Positions 9,155-17,993 of a stretch of 64,000 bases of DNA are shown piece by piece. How positions within the stretch are numbered: position 1 is the stretch's first letter; each line of letters begins with the position of its first letter. The notes beneath the pieces were generated by a model that ran no database searches, was not told the DNA's origin, and saw nothing but the letters and a program-made list of their open reading frames with translations. Both the position numbers and the translations under genes were made by a program. Source of the stretch: Rhizobium sp. 2MFCol3.1 (lineage in GTDB: Bacteria > Pseudomonadota > Alphaproteobacteria > Rhizobiales > Rhizobiaceae); NCBI RefSeq assembly GCF_000377565.1, contig NZ_KB898354.1, positions 310,001-374,000 on the forward strand. The letters are read 5' to 3'.

Positions 9155-9587
9155 TTTGTCTCTCCTTGGATGGGTCTTCGACCCGCGACTGTCCTGCCGC
9201 TGCGATCAATCCAGGCCGTACAAACATCCATTTCCGGATGCGCCAAAGACGACGGACTGCGCGCGGCAAACGCGCCAATCGGCCATGTTTGGCTCGAAGG
9301 ACGCATGGCAAGTTTATTAGGAATTTCGCGGTGAATGCGCAAGAAGATAAAGAAACGCAGCCTGTTTTTGCCACGATCGGCAAAAATCGCGCCGGTTTTG
9401 ACGATTTTGGATCAAGTTTTTGCGATTTCCGAGTGGCGGCGGTGAAACCGCATGCGCGCGTCTTGCGCTCCAGCGCACAAAAAAAGGATCGGCAGACCAG
9501 AGGTCGCCGATCCATCAATATCAAATGGTGCTAAAAACAGTCAGTCGCTTCACCAGGAAGCGGCCGGAAACGATGTGATGTGGAATA
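9155..9587. other. intergenic region upstream of the LivK-type gene
   Basis: This 433-base stretch holds the promoter and leader of the gene at 9154 (minus strand) and, at its right end, the terminator of the next minus-strand gene. It has A/T-rich patches around 9330-9430. I see no convincing ORF, RNA or repeat in it. Confidence 0.5.
9479..9513 (-). terminator. rho-independent terminator of the NolR-like gene
   Basis: On the minus strand GGATCGGC and GCCGATCC form a perfect eight-base stem with a 12-base loop, followed by a run of seven T (the A-run 9479-9485 on the plus strand). It lies about 75 bases after the stop of the ArsR/NolR-like gene. Confidence 0.85.
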
Positions 9588-9905
9588 TCAGGCCGCGGAC
9601 TTGGCGCGGACGGGTTCGGCGTAGATCTGCGTCAGGGTTTCGAGAATGCGAATGACCTGATCGGACGTGCTGGAATAGTAGATCGTCTGTGCGTCGCGGC
9701 GGGTCTTGACCAGCTTCTGGGCGCGCAGCTTAGAGAGGTGCTGCGACAGCGCCGACTGGCTGAGGCCGACTTCGGTGGCCAGCGCGCCAACAGGGATCTC
9801 GCCCTTGACGAGATTACAGAGGATCAGAAGTCGCTTGGGATTTGCCATTGCGGACAACAGTGCGGCGGCAACATTCGCGTGAGCGGTCAAATCAATTGTG
9901 TCCAT
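9588..9905 (-). CDS. ArsR-family winged-helix regulator, NolR-like
   Basis: A 105-residue repressor-like protein. The block AMANPKRLLILCNLVKGE, then VGLSQSALSQHLSKLRAQ as recognition helix, and TRRDAQTIYYSS closely follow NolR, the rhizobial global regulator of nodulation and core genes. NolR normally has an Asp where this protein has Cys in LLILC, and is slightly longer; this may therefore be a paralogue rather than NolR itself. BigR/SqrR-type sulfide sensors have a Cys at this place but pair it with a C-terminal Cys that is absent here. The GGGAAG motif suits the ATG at 9905 better than the one at 9911. A NolR-box-like sequence lies about 85 bases upstream, suggesting autoregulation. Confidence 0.85.
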   Translation of the reverse strand: MDTIDLTAHANVAAALLSAMANPKRLLILCNLVKGEIPVGALATEVGLSQSALSQHLSKLRAQKLVKTRRDAQTIYYSSTSDQVIRILETLTQIYAEPVRAKSAA

Positions 9906-9987
9906 AATCATCTTCCCATGGAAACGGAATTCAAAAAAACGTCTGCCTGAAATCGCCGACGGTGAAAACTAGCAAGAGGGGTTCAAG

Positions 9988-10003
9988 ATTGTATATAGCT
10001 AAA
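9988..10003 (-). promoter_or_regulatory. candidate NolR box
   Basis: Read on the minus strand, TTTAG, nine bases and AT match the published NolR consensus (A/T)TTAG-N9-A(T/A). It lies upstream of the NolR-like gene, which in rhizobia is autoregulated. The consensus has few fixed bases and the site touches the stop codon of the preceding gene, so a chance match is possible. Confidence 0.35.
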
Positions 10004-10760
10004 TTTCAGGTATTGAGTATTTCATGTTAGATATATGTGAATAAAGTTCAACGCGGCTGCTGACAGGTGTGTCAAACTCGTGTCGCACCAGCAAATCGCC
10101 CGAAATCACATCAAAACCGGCGCAATCGACTCCACAAATAGCCCATTTGGTGCCCGTACGGGCTTTATGCGCGATCGCTGTTTTCCTTGCCAAATCCGGC
10201 TCCAGGGCTAGCAAATCTTGCACTACCTCGGCAGCGCTTTCCGCAAGCTCTTCGTTGGCGGCGGAGCGGATGATCAGCTCATCTCCGCCCAAAATATAGG
10301 CGCGGCCGAAGCCGCCGTTGAGGCTGGCGCTCTCGGGAATCAGCCGGAAAAACCTGAAGTCGGGGAAATCGACGTAGAGTTTCGCCTTTGGATGGCGGGC
10401 CAGAAAACGTTCACGAATGCGTGTGTGGGCCGTGCTGTCGCGCTCGACGGCTGCCGCGCGGCACTGAGTCGTCAGCCGCGCATAGGCCAGCGGGTCGCCC
10501 TTGCCGGGCTCGCCGGTCAAGAGCGAGGCGCGCGGATCGGCGTCTAGCGCACGCGTGTGCGCCGAAAGGCCGGAGACGAGGATGACGGGAACGCCATCGA
10601 AATCGGTGCCGAGAAGCACGCGGCTGGCGAAGGGGAAGCCGGTGTTTGGGTCGAGGACCGCAACGGCGGCGTAGCGGGCGGAGCGGAGAAGAGTGCGCGC
10701 CAGCTTGCGCGCCTCTTCGTCCGTTTCCCTGATGACAGAAGCTTGATCTTTCATGTCCAC
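9999..10760 (-). CDS. pyridoxamine 5'-phosphate oxidase-like protein, HugZ/DUF2470 type
   Basis: This 253-residue protein combines an N-terminal split-barrel flavin/haem-binding domain (about residues 10-150; SARYAAVAVLDPNTGFPFAS, then a SGLSAHTRALDADPRASLL stretch) with a C-terminal segment holding LNGGFGRAYIL and a DUF2470-like domain. The arrangement is that of HugZ/HutZ-type proteins, some of which bind or degrade haem. Whether this one binds haem, FMN or neither cannot be seen. The frame opens at a GTG (10760), with an ATG two codons later (10754); no strong ribosome-binding site separates the two. It is followed closely by the NolR-like gene and preceded by choV, both on the same strand. 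Confidence 0.75.
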   Translation of the reverse strand: MDMKDQASVIRETDEEARKLARTLLRSARYAAVAVLDPNTGFPFASRVLLGTDFDGVPVILVSGLSAHTRALDADPRASLLTGEPGKGDPLAYARLTTQCRAAAVERDSTAHTRIRERFLARHPKAKLYVDFPDFRFFRLIPESASLNGGFGRAYILGGDELIIRSAANEELAESAAEVVQDLLALEPDLARKTAIAHKARTGTKWAICGVDCAGFDVISGDLLVRHEFDTPVSSRVELYSHISNMKYSIPEI

Positions 10761-10785
10761 TTTTTGGCGGAAGCGGACAGTGGGA

Positions 10786-11838
10786 TCAAGCCTGTTCTTT
10801 CTTCCTGTGCTGCGTCAGGCCGGCGACGACGTCCTGGGCGGAGATCGTGCCGATGATGGCGCCGTTTTCAACCACGCCGATGCTGCCCGGCTGGCGGGAG
10901 AGCGCGTCGAGAATGTCGATCAGCGGGGTCTCGGCCTTGGCCGTGCCGCTGACGCTGGCGCCTGCCGCTGCATCGCCGAGGCCCGAATGCATGACGTCAC
11001 GGGCGGTCAGCATGCTGATCGGGTTCATGTGCTGGACGAAATCGGCGACGTACTGGTCGGCCGGGTTCTTGACGATATCCTGCGGCGTGCCGCACTGGAT
11101 GATGCGCCCGCCCTCCATGATGGCGATGCGGTTGCCGATGCGGAAGGCCTCGTCGAGATCGTGGCTGACGAAGAGGATGGTTTTCTTCAGGCGGCGCTGG
11201 AACTCGAGCAGTTCATCCTGCAGGCGGGTGCGGATGAGCGGATCGAGCGCGGAGAACGGCTCGTCCATCAGAAGGATCGGCGCGCCGGTCGCAAAAGCGC
11301 GGGCAAGGCCGACGCGCTGCTGCATGCCGCCGGAGAGCTCGTTGACCTTGCGATCGGCCCATTTGGTCAGGTTGACCAGTTCGAGCTGTTCGGCCACGCG
11401 CTTCTTGCGCTCGCCCTCGGCCATGCCGGCGAGTTCGAGGCCGAAGCCGACATTGTCGGCGACCGTGCGCCACGGGAGCAGCGCGAACTGCTGGAACACC
11501 ATCGAGACGGTGTGCATGCGCAGATCGCGCAGGCCCTTGGCCGAGGTCTTGTAGGGATTGACCGGGCCTGATGCGCTGTTGACGGTGACCTCGCCGCGCA
11601 CGACGGGGGCGAGCCCGTTGACGGCGCGCAGGAGTGTCGACTTGCCGGAGCCGGAAAGGCCCATGAGCACGAGAATTTCGCCCTCCTGGATTTCCAGCGA
11701 GGCGTCGGCGACACCGAGCACGAGGCCGGTTTCGGCGCCGATCTCGTCGCGGGTCTTGCCCTGGTCGGCAAGGGTGAGGGCTGCTTCCGGCTTGTCGCCG
11801 AAGACGATGCTGACATTATCGAAGCGAACCGCGGTCAT
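10786..11838 (-). CDS. choV: choline ABC transporter ATP-binding protein
   Basis: The ATPase of the ChoXWV high-affinity choline importer, 350 residues. Walker A GLSGSGKST is at 60-68, Q-loop VFQQ near 115, signature LSGGMQQ at 168-174 and Walker B ILLMDEP at 188-194. The residues after about 280 form a CBS-like regulatory tail (STVSGTAK-like linker, then IGVVENGAIIGTISAQDVV), shorter than the tandem CBS domains of ProV/OpuA. The extended N-terminus before Walker A is typical of the quaternary-amine transporter class. Its ATG overlaps the stop of choW by four bases (ATGA), so translation is coupled. Choline specificity is inferred from the binding protein encoded in the same operon. Confidence 0.92.
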   Translation of the reverse strand: MTAVRFDNVSIVFGDKPEAALTLADQGKTRDEIGAETGLVLGVADASLEIQEGEILVLMGLSGSGKSTLLRAVNGLAPVVRGEVTVNSASGPVNPYKTSAKGLRDLRMHTVSMVFQQFALLPWRTVADNVGFGLELAGMAEGERKKRVAEQLELVNLTKWADRKVNELSGGMQQRVGLARAFATGAPILLMDEPFSALDPLIRTRLQDELLEFQRRLKKTILFVSHDLDEAFRIGNRIAIMEGGRIIQCGTPQDIVKNPADQYVADFVQHMNPISMLTARDVMHSGLGDAAAGASVSGTAKAETPLIDILDALSRQPGSIGVVENGAIIGTISAQDVVAGLTQHRKKEQA

Positions 11839-12680
11839 GCGCCGTCTCCTTCACCCGCCACGCGGAACATTCGGTCGAGGATGATCGCCAGGATGACGAT
11901 GCAGAGACCTGCCTCGAAGCCCTTGGCGACGTTGACGGTGTTGAGCGCGCGCACAACGGGAACGCCGAGGCCGTCGGCGCCGACGAGTGCCGCGATGACG
12001 ACCATCGACAGCGAGAGCATGATCGTCTGCGTCAAGCCGGCCATGATCTGCGGCGTGGCGTAGGGAAGCTCGACCTTGCGCAGCACCTGCATCGGGGTCG
12101 CGCCGAAGGATTCGGCGGCTTCCACCAGCGAGGGCGGCGTCGAGATGATGCCGAGGCGCGTGAGGCGGATGGGGGCGGGGATGGCGAAGATCACGGTGGC
12201 GATCAGGCCGGGCACCATGCCGAGGCCGAAAAGGATAAGCGCTGGGATCAGATAGACGAATGTCGGAATGGTCTGCATCAAGTCGAGGATCGGCCGCAGC
12301 AGCGAATTCACCCAGGGGCGGCGGGCGGCGGCGATGCCGAGCGGAATGCCGACGATCATGCTGACGAAGGTCGAGGCAAGCACCAGCGCCAGCGTCGCGG
12401 TCGTTTCCTTCCAGTAGCCCTGGTTCATGATGAACAGCAGCCCAAGACAGGTGAAGACGGCGACGACGACCGAGCGCCTCAGCCAGTAGGCGATGGCGGT
12501 GATGGCCAGCACGACGATCAGCGGGTGCGGCTTTTGCAGGACGAACAGGATCCCGTCGATGACATGGGACAGCACGAAGGCAAGCTGGTTGAAGAACCAG
12601 TCGGCATTGGAGGTGAGCCAATCCACGAAGGCTTTCGCCCAGGGACCAATGGGAATTTTAAAGTCGGTGATCCAGTTCAA
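11835..12680 (-). CDS. choW: choline ABC transporter permease
   Basis: A 281-residue inner-membrane permease of the ProW/OpuAB class. It has about six or seven hydrophobic segments, including VIDGILFVLQKPHPLIVVLA near residue 40 and IVILAIILDRMF at the end. The EAA-type loop that contacts the ATPase is visible as EAAESFGATPMQVLRKVELP near residue 190. It forms the channel of the ChoXWV importer. It overlaps choV by four bases and is 81 bases downstream of choX, with a hairpin between them. Confidence 0.92.
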   Translation of the reverse strand: MNWITDFKIPIGPWAKAFVDWLTSNADWFFNQLAFVLSHVIDGILFVLQKPHPLIVVLAITAIAYWLRRSVVVAVFTCLGLLFIMNQGYWKETTATLALVLASTFVSMIVGIPLGIAAARRPWVNSLLRPILDLMQTIPTFVYLIPALILFGLGMVPGLIATVIFAIPAPIRLTRLGIISTPPSLVEAAESFGATPMQVLRKVELPYATPQIMAGLTQTIMLSLSMVVIAALVGADGLGVPVVRALNTVNVAKGFEAGLCIVILAIILDRMFRVAGEGDGA

Positions 12681-12728
12681 GGGCGTGCCTATCCAGAAAG
12701 AACAACAACAGGGGCGAGGATAGCGAAA

Positions 12729-12752
12729 ACGGGGTGGTCAGAGCCACCCCGT
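12729..12752 (-). terminator. intercistronic hairpin between choX and choW
   Basis: ACGGGGTGG and CCACCCCGT form a nine-base stem with a short loop; on the minus strand it is followed by TTTTCG. Lying inside the operon, it probably acts as a partial terminator or 3'-end stabiliser, giving more binding-protein mRNA than permease mRNA. This is a common arrangement for periplasmic binding proteins. Confidence 0.7.
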
Positions 12753-12761
12753 CTTTCGATA

Positions 12762-13718
12762 TCAGAGGCCGAGGCTTTTCTTGACGGCGGCAACGCCGTC
12801 GCCGCTGCCGTCAAGCGTCTTGACGCCTGCGAGCCACGGCTCGATTGCCGTCGGATTGGCCTTCAGCCATTCCGTCGCGGCCTTTTCCGGCTCGTCGCCG
12901 TCGTTCAGGATCTTGCCCATGATCTGGTTTTCCATCGGGAGAGAGAAGACCATGTTCTTGAGCATGGTGCCGACGTTCGGGCATTCCGTCAGGTAATTGG
13001 CGCGAACGTTGGTGAACACCTTGGCGCCGCCGAAGTCAGGACCGAAAACGTCGTCGCCGCCCGTGAGATAGGTGAGCTTAAAGTTTTCGTTCATCGGATG
13101 CGGCGCCCAGCCGAGGAAGACGACCGGCTTGCCGGCCTTCTCGGCGCGGGCAACCTGCGCCAGCATGCCCTGCTCGGAGGATTCGACGACCTCCATGCCC
13201 TTCATGCCGAAGGTGTCCTTCTCGATCATGTTCATGACGAGACGGTTGCCGTCATTGCCCGGCTCGATGCCGTAGATCTTGCCTTCGAGATCTTCCTTGT
13301 GGGCGGCGATGTCCTTGAAGTCCTTGATGCCGAGCTCGGCGCCCTTGGCGTTGGTCGCCAATGTGTATTTCGCGCCGGTCAGGTTCGGGCCGAAGGATTC
13401 GACCGACTTGTCGTCGATGAAGGGACGAACGTCCTTTTCCTGTGTCGGCATCCAGTTGCCGAGGAAGATGTCGATGTCCTTGTTCTTCAGCGACTGGTAG
13501 GTGACCGGTACGGAGAGAACCTTCACGTCGGGGGTGTATCCGAGACCCTTGAGGATCACGGATGCGGTTGCTGTTGTCGCGGTGATATCGGTCCAGCCCA
13601 CATCCGATAGATGGACGGTGGAGCAGCTGGCGGGATCAGCGGAATAGGCGGCGGTTGCGACAGAGAGTGCAGCAACGGCTGTGGCAGTGATCAGTTTGAA
13701 TGCGCTTGTCGTTTTCAT
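12762..13718 (-). CDS. choX: choline-binding periplasmic protein
   Basis: The substrate-binding protein of the choline importer, 318 residues with a Sec signal peptide of about 26 residues. The residues that form the choline cage in Sinorhizobium meliloti ChoX (Trp43, Asp45, Trp90, Tyr119, Trp205) are all present here one position earlier: Trp42, Asp44 (in GWTD), Trp89 (GNWMPT), Tyr118 and Trp204 (LGWAPHP). This makes choline (and perhaps acetylcholine) the likely ligand, rather than glycine betaine or proline. It heads the choXWV operon, and choline taken up feeds glycine betaine and phosphatidylcholine synthesis. Confidence 0.95.
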   Translation of the reverse strand: MKTTSAFKLITATAVAALSVATAAYSADPASCSTVHLSDVGWTDITATTATASVILKGLGYTPDVKVLSVPVTYQSLKNKDIDIFLGNWMPTQEKDVRPFIDDKSVESFGPNLTGAKYTLATNAKGAELGIKDFKDIAAHKEDLEGKIYGIEPGNDGNRLVMNMIEKDTFGMKGMEVVESSEQGMLAQVARAEKAGKPVVFLGWAPHPMNENFKLTYLTGGDDVFGPDFGGAKVFTNVRANYLTECPNVGTMLKNMVFSLPMENQIMGKILNDGDEPEKAATEWLKANPTAIEPWLAGVKTLDGSGDGVAAVKKSLGL

Positions 13719-13952
13719 TTATAGACTCCCAGTCTTACGTTCCCAAGCCAATCACCAATAGCCGAGTTTTACAAGCGACCTCAGTGCGTTTGCGCCGCAT
13801 TGCGGTATCCGATTGCGACGTGTCGTATTTAATGGATCGCTTGAATTTTGTCAGTTTTGAAGGGGTTTCCAGGCAATTTTCTGTGATTAACGACGGCCGG
13901 GGGTTTTCTTGATCGTATCCAGCTTTCAAGAAGCGGAGAGACGGAGAATGCA

Positions 13953-14555
13953 ATGGCGAAGCTCTACTTCAACTACTCGACGATGAATGCCGGCAAATCG
14001 ACGATGCTGCTGCAGGCCGCGTATAATTACGAGGAGCGCGGCATGCGCGTTCTCCTGCTGATCGCGGCGTTCGACGAGCGGGCGGGCAGGGGTGTGATCG
14101 GCTCGCGGATCGGGCTGCAGGCTAACGCGGTCGCCTTCGAGCAGGATGCCGATCTCCTGGCGCTGATCGCCGAGCAGGGGGCTGCGGGCGAGCCCATCGC
14201 CTGCGTCTTCGTCGACGAGGCACATTTCATGACGCGCGAGCATATCTGGCAGCTGGCGCGCGTCGTCGATCGGCTCAATATCCCCGTCATGGTCTACGGC
14301 CTGCGCACGGATTTCCAGGGCAAGCTGTTTCCGGCTTCGCAGGAGCTGATGGCGATCTCCGACGAGATGCGCGAAGTGCGCACCATCTGCCATTGCGGCC
14401 GCAAGGCGACGATGGTCGTGCGCCTCGACGGCAATGGCGCGGTGGCCCGGGAAGGGGCGCAGATCGAGGTCGGCGGCAACGAGAAATACGTGTCGCTCTG
14501 CCGCCGCCACTGGGATGACGCGATGAACGGCGAATGGGTCGCTGAGGCGGTGTGA
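13953..14555 (+). CDS. tdk: thymidine kinase, type II
   Basis: Phosphorylates thymidine to dTMP with ATP (pyrimidine salvage). The protein has 200 residues. P-loop YSTMNAGKST is at 8-17, and VFVDEAHFM at 85-93 carries the catalytic glutamate Glu89. The lasso region (VYGLRTDFQGKLFPAS) and a zinc site formed by Cys146, Cys148, Cys183 and His186 follow the type II pattern. Start ATG is preceded by GGAGAGACGGAGAATGCA-type purine-rich sequence. It is monocistronic and divergent from choX. Confidence 0.95.
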   Translation: MAKLYFNYSTMNAGKSTMLLQAAYNYEERGMRVLLLIAAFDERAGRGVIGSRIGLQANAVAFEQDADLLALIAEQGAAGEPIACVFVDEAHFMTREHIWQLARVVDRLNIPVMVYGLRTDFQGKLFPASQELMAISDEMREVRTICHCGRKATMVVRLDGNGAVAREGAQIEVGGNEKYVSLCRRHWDDAMNGEWVAEAV

Positions 14556-14626
14556 ATTAAACCGCTTCTTCCATTTGAGAATGAACGGCTCTAATTTGAC
14601 GGCATTCGATTCCCCGGGGATATCAG

Positions 14627-15700
14627 GTGCGCAAGCCTGTCTCGTTTGACACCACATTTGATGCAGCCAGTGCGATTGCCGACGAACTGCCGGTGAAGGT
14701 CAAGACCTGCGCCGATTTCGTCGGCGAGTTCGCGCGCCATCCTGCTGAGATCGACGACGAGCGCTTTCTTGTTGAAAACGAGCGCTTCCAGGGATTTGCC
14801 GCCGACGCCAGGAACCTCGCTGAACTGCTTGCCGAACTGGTGGCGACGCTGGATGCGATGACCGTCAGGGTGTCGTCGGATCTCGACAGTTTCCGCGGGC
14901 TGACGGCGACCGAGCGGTTCATCGGGCATTTTTCGCGCCAGCGCATGTGGCGGCGCCACAGCAGCCGGGTCCGGGCCGCGCCGGTGGTCGAGAGGCTGCG
15001 CGACCTGATGGTGAAGTCCGACAGGGTCGCGGGACTGATCACGCACCATCGCGCGGTCGTGCTCACCGCCCACAAGGAGGCCGAGCGCCGGCTGGTCGAT
15101 ATCGTCGAGCGCCGGCGTCGGCTGGTCGACGAGATCGACATCGCCCGCATCCGCATCAAGGAGCTCAATGCCAAGGCGCTGACGACGCAGGGGCGCATCG
15201 GCGTCTACGGCAGCAAGGCCGAGTGGGACCGGATGGAGGAGGAGCGCAAGGCGCTGAAGGCGCAGGCCGATGAGGTCTCCACCCGCGAGCACGAGCTGCG
15301 CGACGAGAGCCAGCGGCGCGAGCGCTTCATCGGGATCTTCCAGCTTCTGGTGGATGGGCTCAACACCGAGATCGGCCAGTGCAACACGCTGATGCGCAAG
15401 CTGATGATCGATACGGAAGAGCGGCTGCTGATTTATCAGGCGCAGGTCGATACCGATATTCCGGGCTCGAAGGTGCAGATTTCGTCGGAACTGTTTCCAA
15501 ATATCGCCGATGCCATCGTTCTCTTCGAGCGCGACATGTTGCTGCCGCAGGAGATCGAGCATCGCAAGCGCACCGCCGACGCGCAGTTCGGCAAGCGGTT
15601 TCCCGCTTATGCGCATCAGAACGAGGATGTGCCGGGCGCGCCTTTGATCGACACGATGAAGATCTCCTCGCGGCTGCGTTTCCGGATGCCGCGCCTGTAG
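14627..15700 (+). CDS. uncharacterised coiled-coil protein
   Basis: A 357-residue cytoplasmic-looking protein starting at GTG (14627) with ggggatatca upstream. Residues about 140-260 are dense in Arg, Glu and Lys with long charged helices (ERRLVDIVERRRRLVDEI and EEERKALKAQADEVSTREHE), predicting an extended coiled coil. No signal peptide, transmembrane segment or enzyme motif is visible. The next gene, a DUF2333 membrane protein, begins 123 bases later on the same strand, so the two may be expressed together. I do not recognise the family. Confidence 0.75.
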   Translation: MRKPVSFDTTFDAASAIADELPVKVKTCADFVGEFARHPAEIDDERFLVENERFQGFAADARNLAELLAELVATLDAMTVRVSSDLDSFRGLTATERFIGHFSRQRMWRRHSSRVRAAPVVERLRDLMVKSDRVAGLITHHRAVVLTAHKEAERRLVDIVERRRRLVDEIDIARIRIKELNAKALTTQGRIGVYGSKAEWDRMEEERKALKAQADEVSTREHELRDESQRRERFIGIFQLLVDGLNTEIGQCNTLMRKLMIDTEERLLIYQAQVDTDIPGSKVQISSELFPNIADAIVLFERDMLLPQEIEHRKRTADAQFGKRFPAYAHQNEDVPGAPLIDTMKISSRLRFRMPRL

Positions 15701-15823
15701 GCGTGTCGCCTCTAAACAGGGCCGAAGAAACAATAATATCAGCACGATGTTGCCGTTTCGGATGCGGATGCATATTTGAGAGCGGGTGAAACACGCGCTT
15801 TTGGATGCAGAGGGGAATGGGCG

Positions 15824-16954
15824 ATGCTTGACGGAATCTCCGGTTTTTTCAGATCGATCGGCCGGGCGATTGGTCGTTGGGCGCGGCTTTTCGTTGCCTG
15901 GGCCTTCTGGCCGTTGATGGCCGCGCGCGGCTGGTACGGTCGGCGCAGCTGGCTGGTCAGGCTTCCCGTCATCGGCGTGCTTTTGCTGCTCGTCCTGATG
16001 TACGGCTATTTCTTCGTTCAGACGCAGATGTGGACCGGCTTCAACCCGTCCTTCGTCGACCAGTACAAGCTTGCCGAACGTAAGGTTCAGGTTGGCCAGG
16101 AAATTCCGCCCGCCGAGGGCGCGACCACGCCTGCGGCCAAGACCTGCCAGCGCTCGGCGATTGTCGACGTCACGGCCGATCTCACGGATTTCAACGTCAA
16201 CCAGAACTCATGGATTTCTTCCATGCTGCTCTATCGTCTCGGCTTCTTCGGGATCGATTGGGACCACACGCCGTTTCTCGACAACAAGGCCTCGTTCCAG
16301 CGCGGCGTGAACCAGGCGCTCCGCCGCACCTCGGCGGAGCTCGTCGATACGCTGGGCCGCGTGCGCGGCACCTCCGGCATCAACAATGATCTGCAGAGCG
16401 CGCGTGGCAACCTGCAGTTCGACGAGTACAGCTGGTATTTCGGGCTCAATCCGTTCGGCCCGAAGACGCCGACGCCAAGCTATTATCGCTCGGCGATCGA
16501 TAGCCTTCGCAAGTTCAATACGGATCTCTCCAACTGCAACGCGGTCTTCGATACGCGCGCCGACAACCTCATCCAGTTCATCGACCGTATCGCCAACGAT
16601 CTCGGCGGCACCGCCGACATGTTGGCGGAGCGCTCGGCCAACCATGCGAGCGGCTGGTTCGATACGCGCGCCGACGATCGCTTCTGGTTCGCCTATGGCC
16701 AGCTCTACGGCTACTACGCCATCCTGGCCGCCGCCCAGTCGGACTTTTCGCGGGTGATCGCGGAGCGCAATCTCGGCGCTCTCTATGGTGCCACCAACGC
16801 ACAGTTCCAGGCGGCGTTGCGCATCCAGCCGGCAATCATTTCCAATGGTCGCGAGGACGGCTGGATCATGCCGAGCCATCTGGCGACCATGGGCTTTTAT
16901 ATTCTGAGGGTGCGCTCGAACCTGGTCGAGATGCGCGCGGTGCTCGGCCGATAA
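15824..16954 (+). CDS. DUF2333 family membrane protein
   Basis: A 376-residue protein with one strong N-terminal transmembrane segment (LPVIGVLLLLVLMYGYFFV, about residues 47-65) and a large, probably periplasmic, domain. The sequence, including FNVNQNSWISSMLLYRLGFF and FLDNKASFQRGVNQALRRT, fits the DUF2333 family, whose role is unknown. An aggggaa Shine-Dalgarno supports the ATG at 15824; a TTG further upstream (15776) is open but lacks one. It follows the coiled-coil gene. Confidence 0.8.
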   Translation: MLDGISGFFRSIGRAIGRWARLFVAWAFWPLMAARGWYGRRSWLVRLPVIGVLLLLVLMYGYFFVQTQMWTGFNPSFVDQYKLAERKVQVGQEIPPAEGATTPAAKTCQRSAIVDVTADLTDFNVNQNSWISSMLLYRLGFFGIDWDHTPFLDNKASFQRGVNQALRRTSAELVDTLGRVRGTSGINNDLQSARGNLQFDEYSWYFGLNPFGPKTPTPSYYRSAIDSLRKFNTDLSNCNAVFDTRADNLIQFIDRIANDLGGTADMLAERSANHASGWFDTRADDRFWFAYGQLYGYYAILAAAQSDFSRVIAERNLGALYGATNAQFQAALRIQPAIISNGREDGWIMPSHLATMGFYILRVRSNLVEMRAVLGR

Positions 16955-17000
16955 GGTCGAACGTTCGCACAACGCTGGCGGCGGCGCGTTTGGCGTGGCG

Positions 17001-17717
17001 TCAGGTGATCAGCTTGTAGCGGATCGCCTTTGCGACCAGCTGGGTGCGGTTGACGCAATCGAGCTTCTTGATGGCGCTGGTCATGTAGGCGTTGACCGTG
17101 TGATCGGACAAAGACAGGATCTGGCCGATCTCGATCGAGGTCTTGCCCTGCGATGTCCAGCGCACGACTTCGCGCTCGCGGGCCGACAGGGGCGGATGGT
17201 CGCTCTTGGCCGATTTGACCAGGTTGAACGCGTCCAGCGCCTGCAGCATCAGAACGGTCATTTCGTTAACTTCCGCCTGACCGAGCTGCGCGCGCGTGCC
17301 GGCAAACCAGAAGAGCAGGCGCTGACCATCGGTGCAGTAGGCCGGCAACGAGATGCCGACGTGGATGTCGAAGCTAAATTTCAGGTCGCGAAGCTCGTCG
17401 GGAATAACGGTCGTCTTGTCGCTGAGGCTCCAAAGTCGTGGCACGGCGGAGTTGGACACGCCGGCGGAAAACAGCGGCAGCTGCATGAAGCGGGAGCGGT
17501 CGAACGCGCTGACGTAAGCCGGAGGAAGATTGCTTTCGATGAGGAGCGACTTGAGCAGGAAGCTTTCGGTGGTCGGTGCATCCATCAGCGTGGCATATTT
17601 GAAACCGAAAGCCTCGGCGATGCGAACCAGTGCCTGGGCGAATGCCTGCCTGTTATTCACGGCTGCGATCTCAGCCGTCAATACTGACTGTCTCTCCGAG
17701 GTCGTCATGTAAGACAT
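17001..17717 (-). CDS. LuxR-family regulator with N-terminal autoinducer-binding-like domain
   Basis: The protein has 238 residues: an N-terminal sensor-like domain (about 10-165) and a C-terminal LuxR helix-turn-helix (about 172-235; LSAREREVVRWTSQGKTSIE, then LSLSDHTVNAYMTSAIKKL). No LuxI-type synthase gene is nearby, so it is an orphan (solo) regulator, or may belong to the VisN/VisR/ExpR group of rhizobial LuxR proteins. AGGAA about nine bases before the ATG at 17717 supports that start; another ATG follows three codons later. Target genes cannot be read from the window. Confidence 0.85.
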   Translation of the reverse strand: MSYMTTSERQSVLTAEIAAVNNRQAFAQALVRIAEAFGFKYATLMDAPTTESFLLKSLLIESNLPPAYVSAFDRSRFMQLPLFSAGVSNSAVPRLWSLSDKTTVIPDELRDLKFSFDIHVGISLPAYCTDGQRLLFWFAGTRAQLGQAEVNEMTVLMLQALDAFNLVKSAKSDHPPLSAREREVVRWTSQGKTSIEIGQILSLSDHTVNAYMTSAIKKLDCVNRTQLVAKAIRYKLIT

Positions 17718-17993
17718 TAACAGGTTCCTGGCCGTCTACTACTTCGACCATAAGATCGACTATCTGATATATTTGCTAGTCAGAATTTGTGCAGCGCACA
17801 GTGATTAGATTAATGTGTTATAATTTAAACACGAAAAAACTGCTGCTGGTTGTTTTTAGCGTCGCGTAAATCAACCTCGTATCGCCTTTGTTGCGCTTTG
17901 CGCACGAATTGCGCGGGATGGCAAATAAAAAAAGGATGATATCCCTTGCGCGATATGTCGCAGGCGGCAAGGCCGCCCGCGAATCGATAAGCG

